This document shows positions 61,654 through 64,000 of a stretch of 64,000 nucleotides of DNA, one piece after another (within the stretch, counting starts at the first letter, position 1; each line of letters starts with the position of its first letter). Position numbers and translations under genes: made by a program. The stretch is from Candidatus Nitricoxidireducens bremensis. GTDB lineage: Bacteria > Pseudomonadota > Gammaproteobacteria > Burkholderiales > Rhodocyclaceae. Where the stretch lies: positions 33,686 through 97,685 of the forward strand of contig JAOTRT010000014.1 of NCBI GenBank assembly GCA_030247725.1. Reading direction: 5' to 3'. The notes under the pieces were generated by a model. It was given only the letters and a program-made list of their open reading frames with translations, ran no database searches and was not told the origin of the DNA.

Positions 61654-62010
61654 TTATTCGGCTTTACCGTCGGACCGGCGCCCGAAGCGGGCAGCGATGT
61701 GGGCCGCCAGAACGCCGGGCAGGGCGATCACCGCGAACATCGCCATGCCCAGAGGCCAGAGCCCGCCCAACTCGCCGTTGCGTAGGCACATGGCGACGAA
61801 CTGGGTTTCGAACAGTACCAGCACCCAGCGCCAGGGCCGCTCCGGATAGGCGCGGCCGAGATAAGCCGAAACGAGGAGGGCGGCGGGATAGGCGATGGCC
61901 CAATAGGCCGGCGCATCCCAAGCTTCTCGCCTGCCGGTGAGGAAGGCCGTCGCCAGCCAGAGGAACATGCCCGTGGCGACGGCGATGACGACGGGAGTGC
62001 GTGTGCTCAT
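61654..62010 (-). CDS. Small hypothetical membrane protein
   Basis: A 118-residue protein from ATG 62010 with about four hydrophobic segments (VVIAVATGMFLWLATAFLTG, YWAIAYPAALLVSAYLG, WVLVLFETQFVAMCL, LGMAMFAVIALPGVLAAHIA). The C-terminus is basic. No family is recognised. Confidence 0.65.
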   Translation of the reverse strand: MSTRTPVVIAVATGMFLWLATAFLTGRREAWDAPAYWAIAYPAALLVSAYLGRAYPERPWRWVLVLFETQFVAMCLRNGELGGLWPLGMAMFAVIALPGVLAAHIAARFGRRSDGKAE

Positions 62011-62066
62011 GGGGGTGTTCGGCTCAGGCTTCGGAAGGCGTTTCCAGCGTGCCCGTCGGGTCGCTC

Positions 62067-62186
62067 TTACTCGTAGTGCGTCCACATGCGCAGCACACGA
62101 ACGACCCGCTCCTTCGGGAAAACCTCATAAACCAGACGGTGCTGAATATTGATGCGCCGCGAATAGGCGCCCGCCAGATCGCCGAC
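62067..62186 (-). pseudogene. Truncated Txe/YoeB-type toxin gene, C-terminal third only
   Basis: Only the last 39 codons of a YoeB/Txe toxin remain: VGDLAGAYSRRINIQHRLVY and the end VVRVLRMWTHYE, including the catalytic-end Arg/His/Tyr region. The first 45-50 codons of a normal toxin are missing and the remnant is out of frame with any start at the antitoxin stop, so an internal deletion has fused the antitoxin 3' end to the toxin 3' end. Confidence 0.82.
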
Positions 62187-62196
62187 TGCCAGCCAG

Positions 62197-62439
62197 TCAC
62201 CATTTGAGTTCCTTGGCCTTCTTGCCGAGGGGCTCGGCCATGCCTTCCCTGATGGATTCGCGCATGCCGGGAATCGAGAGCAGGTGTAGCGTTGCCTGAA
62301 GCGCCTCCCAATCTTCGGCAGCCAAAAGCACGGCACTCGTCCGCTTCCCGACGATGCGAATCGGCTGATGCGACTCGGCAGCTTGGTCGATGAGCCGGTG
62401 GAGGTTGGCACGCGCCTCGCTAGCGGTGAGGGTAACCAT
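62197..62439 (-). CDS. YefM-type antitoxin, orphaned
   Basis: An 80-residue antitoxin: MVTLTASEARANLHRLIDQA, ESHQPIRIVGKRTSAVLLAA, ATLHLLSIPGMRESIREGMA, the full YefM pattern. ATG 62439 was preferred over a GTG at 62457 because it is the family start. The partner toxin is reduced to a fragment. The last residues KKAKELKW are changed from the usual acidic end near the deletion point. Confidence 0.82.
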   Translation of the reverse strand: MVTLTASEARANLHRLIDQAAESHQPIRIVGKRTSAVLLAAEDWEALQATLHLLSIPGMRESIREGMAEPLGKKAKELKW

Positions 62440-62505
62440 AATTTGTTCTACTGGCACGGGAGATGGTGCGTATTGGCGTAAGTGCCTTCAAGCTGTGTAG
62501 TGATT

Positions 62506-62575
62506 GCCAGAACGTCTGAAATGAGCGGCCTCGCGCGGCTTTATGCGCGAGGTCCGCTCGGTTGATGGGTTGGGC
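62506..62575 (-). repeat. Candidate attC recombination site (integron cassette end)
   Basis: On the minus strand GCCCAAC (62569-62575, fits R'' RYYYAAC) lies 9 nt after a stop codon and is followed by a strong hairpin (62545-62557 with 62525-62536, one bulge) and then TCAGAC and GTTCTGG (62507-62513) where R' GTTRRRY is expected; the R' copy is imperfect. Size (70 nt) and layout fit attC. Confidence 0.55.
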
Positions 62576-62584
62576 GGCTTTGGT

Positions 62585-62830
62585 CTAGCCAGGATTAGAG
62601 ACGCCAACTTTGGATTCGATTTCTTTCAGATAAGCCATGAGCGCCTTGAATTGCTTCTTGGTGACAGCGAGCGGATACCCGGCTGGCTCAGACCTTAGGA
62701 TGTCGTGGTGGTCTACGATGAGAAGACCGTTTCTCAGGTACTCGTTGTAATCCTCCATCGACATGTCTCCCATGGTTTGAATGTCGACGGCGACAACATC
62801 TTGCTTCACGGTGAAAGTTTTGTAGGGCAT
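62585..62830 (-). CDS. Hypothetical protein, cassette-borne
   Basis: An 81-residue acidic protein (MPYKTFTVKQDVVAVDIQTM, YLRNGLLIVDHHDILRSEPA, KKQFKALMAYLKEIES). I do not recognise a family. GC content is clearly lower than the chromosome around it. It shares a putative cassette with the next gene and its stop lies 9 nt from the attC-like site. Confidence 0.6.
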   Translation of the reverse strand: MPYKTFTVKQDVVAVDIQTMGDMSMEDYNEYLRNGLLIVDHHDILRSEPAGYPLAVTKKQFKALMAYLKEIESKVGVSNPG

Positions 62831-62872
62831 TGGGACTCCAAATTATCGACAGAGGAAAGTTGAGTCGGACTG

Positions 62873-63097
62873 TTATCGGTTAATTGCTTCGATGACGTTC
62901 ACGATGTCTGAAGCCGTGTGGTTTTCGAAGCTATTCCCCTGAAAGTTGACGGTCCCGGTATTGAACACATTCACCACCAGCCCATCAGGGAAGTCGACTT
63001 TTGTCTGCAACGCAGTCGGATGGGACACCTTTGCATCTGGGTGCTTCTTGGAGATGAAGTCGAGCAACATCTCCGTGTTGTTGCATTTAATTGCCAT
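62873..63097 (-). CDS. Hypothetical protein with TBP-like (RNase HIII N-terminal-like) motif
   Basis: A 74-residue protein; GGAG precedes ATG 63097. The stretch VVNVFNTGTVNFQGNSFENH recalls the strand-turn-strand of TBP-like domains found at the N-terminus of RNase HIII and in some nucleic-acid-binding proteins, where a Tyr/Asn-x-Gly-x-V-x-FQG pattern is seen. That link is an inference. It lies in the low-GC region, oriented like its neighbours. Confidence 0.6.
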   Translation of the reverse strand: MAIKCNNTEMLLDFISKKHPDAKVSHPTALQTKVDFPDGLVVNVFNTGTVNFQGNSFENHTASDIVNVIEAINR

Positions 63098-63155
63098 AGC
63101 TTTCTCCGGTTGATTTCCGACTCAAGGGTACAAAGACACACGCCGCTGACAAGAC

Positions 63156-63175
63156 GCCCAACGTTCAAGTTAGGC
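63156..63175 (-). repeat. attC-like junction, truncated
   Basis: On the minus strand GCCTAAC-TTGAAC-GTTGGGC: a perfect R'' (RYYYAAC) and a perfect R' (GTTRRRY) joined by only 6 nt. The first box contains the stop codon of the PLD-like gene, as is common in integron cassettes. The central hairpin of a normal attC is missing, so the site is probably deleted. Confidence 0.5.
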
Positions 63176-63856
63176 CCCAGATTTAATGCGATGAAGTTCA
63201 CGTCGGAATACCCCCAAGTCTTCTAGCGGTAGGTCGAGCACGAAGGCAATCTTGTTGCCGAGGCCACCAAAGGATGTGCCATGTACTCTGGCTTCCGTTT
63301 CGCTCTTGATAAAAACGCGGTCATGCACTTCGGTGGTTTCCCAATTGCGCAGAGAGATATTCTTCTTGCGGCAATGCTTCTCAAAGGCTGAAATGATCGC
63401 TCTGTTTGGCCCCGGCAGATGGAATACCTCGATGGATTCAAGCGTCTTCGGAAGAAGCTCAATAATGGCTTCGACATACTGCGCCTGGGTCCGGTAGACC
63501 TTGTTCGACCCGCTAAAGGAAAAGAAGTACGGATCAACCACCGTGAGTTGGCTGGCACCGGACAGCCAACTCGTAATGTGCTTTCGTTCTTCTCTGTGGC
63601 GACCTTCCAACCCAGTGACAAGGTGCATCACACGATCAGCGCGATCACCTTCGGCAAGCGCACAGCGTTGTGGCTCCAGTGATTCTAGGCGACGCTCAAT
63701 ACGACGAAGGCGAGAAGCTATTTCATCCCCGGTTGGATGATCCCACCACCAATATCGAATCCAGTGGCGAATCTGAGAAAGGTCGGATTCCTGATTCTCG
63801 ACCAACTCAAGAAGCTCTCTTAAATGACGAGCAAGCAATTCACGTTCGCTATTCAT
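63170..63856 (-). CDS. PLD-like (MIT_C-type) domain protein, cassette-borne
   Basis: A 228-residue protein. The N-terminal half is helical (LLARHLRELLELVENQESDL). The C-terminal half resembles a phospholipase D-type fold as in MIT_C domains: LTVVDPYFFSFSG, EVFHLPGPNRAIISAFEKHC, EVHDRVFIKSETEARVHGTS, FGGLGNKIAFVLDLP. Such domains occur in nucleases and phage-defence proteins, but function here is unknown. The gene starts 13 nt inside one GTTAGGC box and ends in the next GCCTAAC box, the layout of an integron cassette. Confidence 0.65.
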   Translation of the reverse strand: MNSERELLARHLRELLELVENQESDLSQIRHWIRYWWWDHPTGDEIASRLRRIERRLESLEPQRCALAEGDRADRVMHLVTGLEGRHREERKHITSWLSGASQLTVVDPYFFSFSGSNKVYRTQAQYVEAIIELLPKTLESIEVFHLPGPNRAIISAFEKHCRKKNISLRNWETTEVHDRVFIKSETEARVHGTSFGGLGNKIAFVLDLPLEDLGVFRRELHRIKSGA

Positions 63857-63868
63857 GATGTGTGGGTA

Positions 63869-63879
63869 TGGGGCCTAAC
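63869..63879 (-). repeat. Cassette boundary box GTTAGGCCCCA
   Basis: An 11-bp box, GTTAGGCCCCA on the minus strand, which is the perfect inverse of 63169-63179 at the other end of the PLD-like gene. GTTAGGC fits GTTRRRY, the R' box at which cassettes are joined. The attC that should precede it appears interrupted by the transposon sequence to the right. Confidence 0.5.
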
Positions 63880-63973
63880 GAAGCTGTAGGAAATTATCTT
63901 TCATCGCGGCACTCTGCCGTGAACCAAATGGAATATCAAGCGTCCTACCGGTTCCGAAATGAAGGAGCCGCCC

Positions 63974-64000
63974 ATGGCGCGCTACAAGCCCATCGACACC
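63974..64000 (+). CDS. Start of a probable transposase gene, cut by the window end
   Basis: Nine codons, MARYKPIDT, preceded by AAGGAG at good spacing. MARYKxID is a common start of insertion-sequence transposases, for example IS1182-like ones. The upstream 63880-63973 would then hold the left end of the element. Too short for certainty. Confidence 0.5.

Overview
The window is high-GC chromosomal DNA of a betaproteobacterium, most likely a member of the Rhodocyclales. This is inferred from gene content: form II RuBisCO with CbbQ/CbbO/CbbY/CbbR, a one-lipoyl AceF/Lpd pyruvate dehydrogenase operon carrying a betaproteobacterial proteasome homologue (BPH), and NAD-linked 2-oxoacid oxidoreductases. 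The last 1.5 kb is visibly poorer in GC and looks acquired.

Layout. 1-2915: partial purC, psiE and a membrane sensor kinase, all on the minus strand. 3101-12035: a compact minus-strand Calvin/glycolysis operon, transcribed fbp-prk-tkt-gap-pgk-pyk-fba. 12290-19424: M48 lipoprotein peptidase, cbbO, cbbQ, cbbM and cbbY, also minus. 19549-24024: a PAS-GGDEF-EAL protein followed 3 nt later by cbbR (plus). 23933-28056: a substrate-binding protein whose stop overlaps the start of a second GGDEF-EAL protein (minus). 28176-33493: thioredoxin-like protein, rsmE-pap-argA-yggX, rpiA. 33744-40233: a secreted MACPF-like protein with a lectin-like tail, a TPR-secretin lipoprotein, and a divergent response regulator/histidine kinase pair. 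40236-46660: aceE-aceF-BPH-lpd with overlapping genes. 46945-49371: hybrid kinase. 49429-56698: two adjacent 2-oxoacid:acceptor oxidoreductases (four-gene NAD-linked type, then iorAB). 56730-59489: folD, purE, sua5-type tsaC, a small hypothetical gene and tRNA-Ala(CGC). 59767-64000: accessory tail with a complete toxin-antitoxin pair, a decayed second pair, a nested palindrome, integron-like gene cassettes and the start of a transposase.

How it works together. Prk and CbbM fix CO2; Fbp, Tkt, Gap, Pgk, Fba and RpiA regenerate ribulose-5-phosphate; CbbQ/CbbO maintain RuBisCO; CbbY removes inhibitory sugar bisphosphates. Three gap-free 39-bp elements, upstream of fbp, cbbM and cbbY, each carry TAA-N7-TCA (the CbbR consensus TNA-N7-TNA) and each is followed at exactly the same distance by a TAxxxT -10 hexamer, so I read them as one CbbR-dependent promoter family.

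Most interesting items: the 39-bp promoter family with a predicted leaderless cbbY mRNA; the divergent FBPase with altered metal-site residues; the MACPF-like/secretin/two-component locus; the BPH peptidase inside the pdh operon and the 96% identical lipoyl repeats around it; and the cassette array at the right end.
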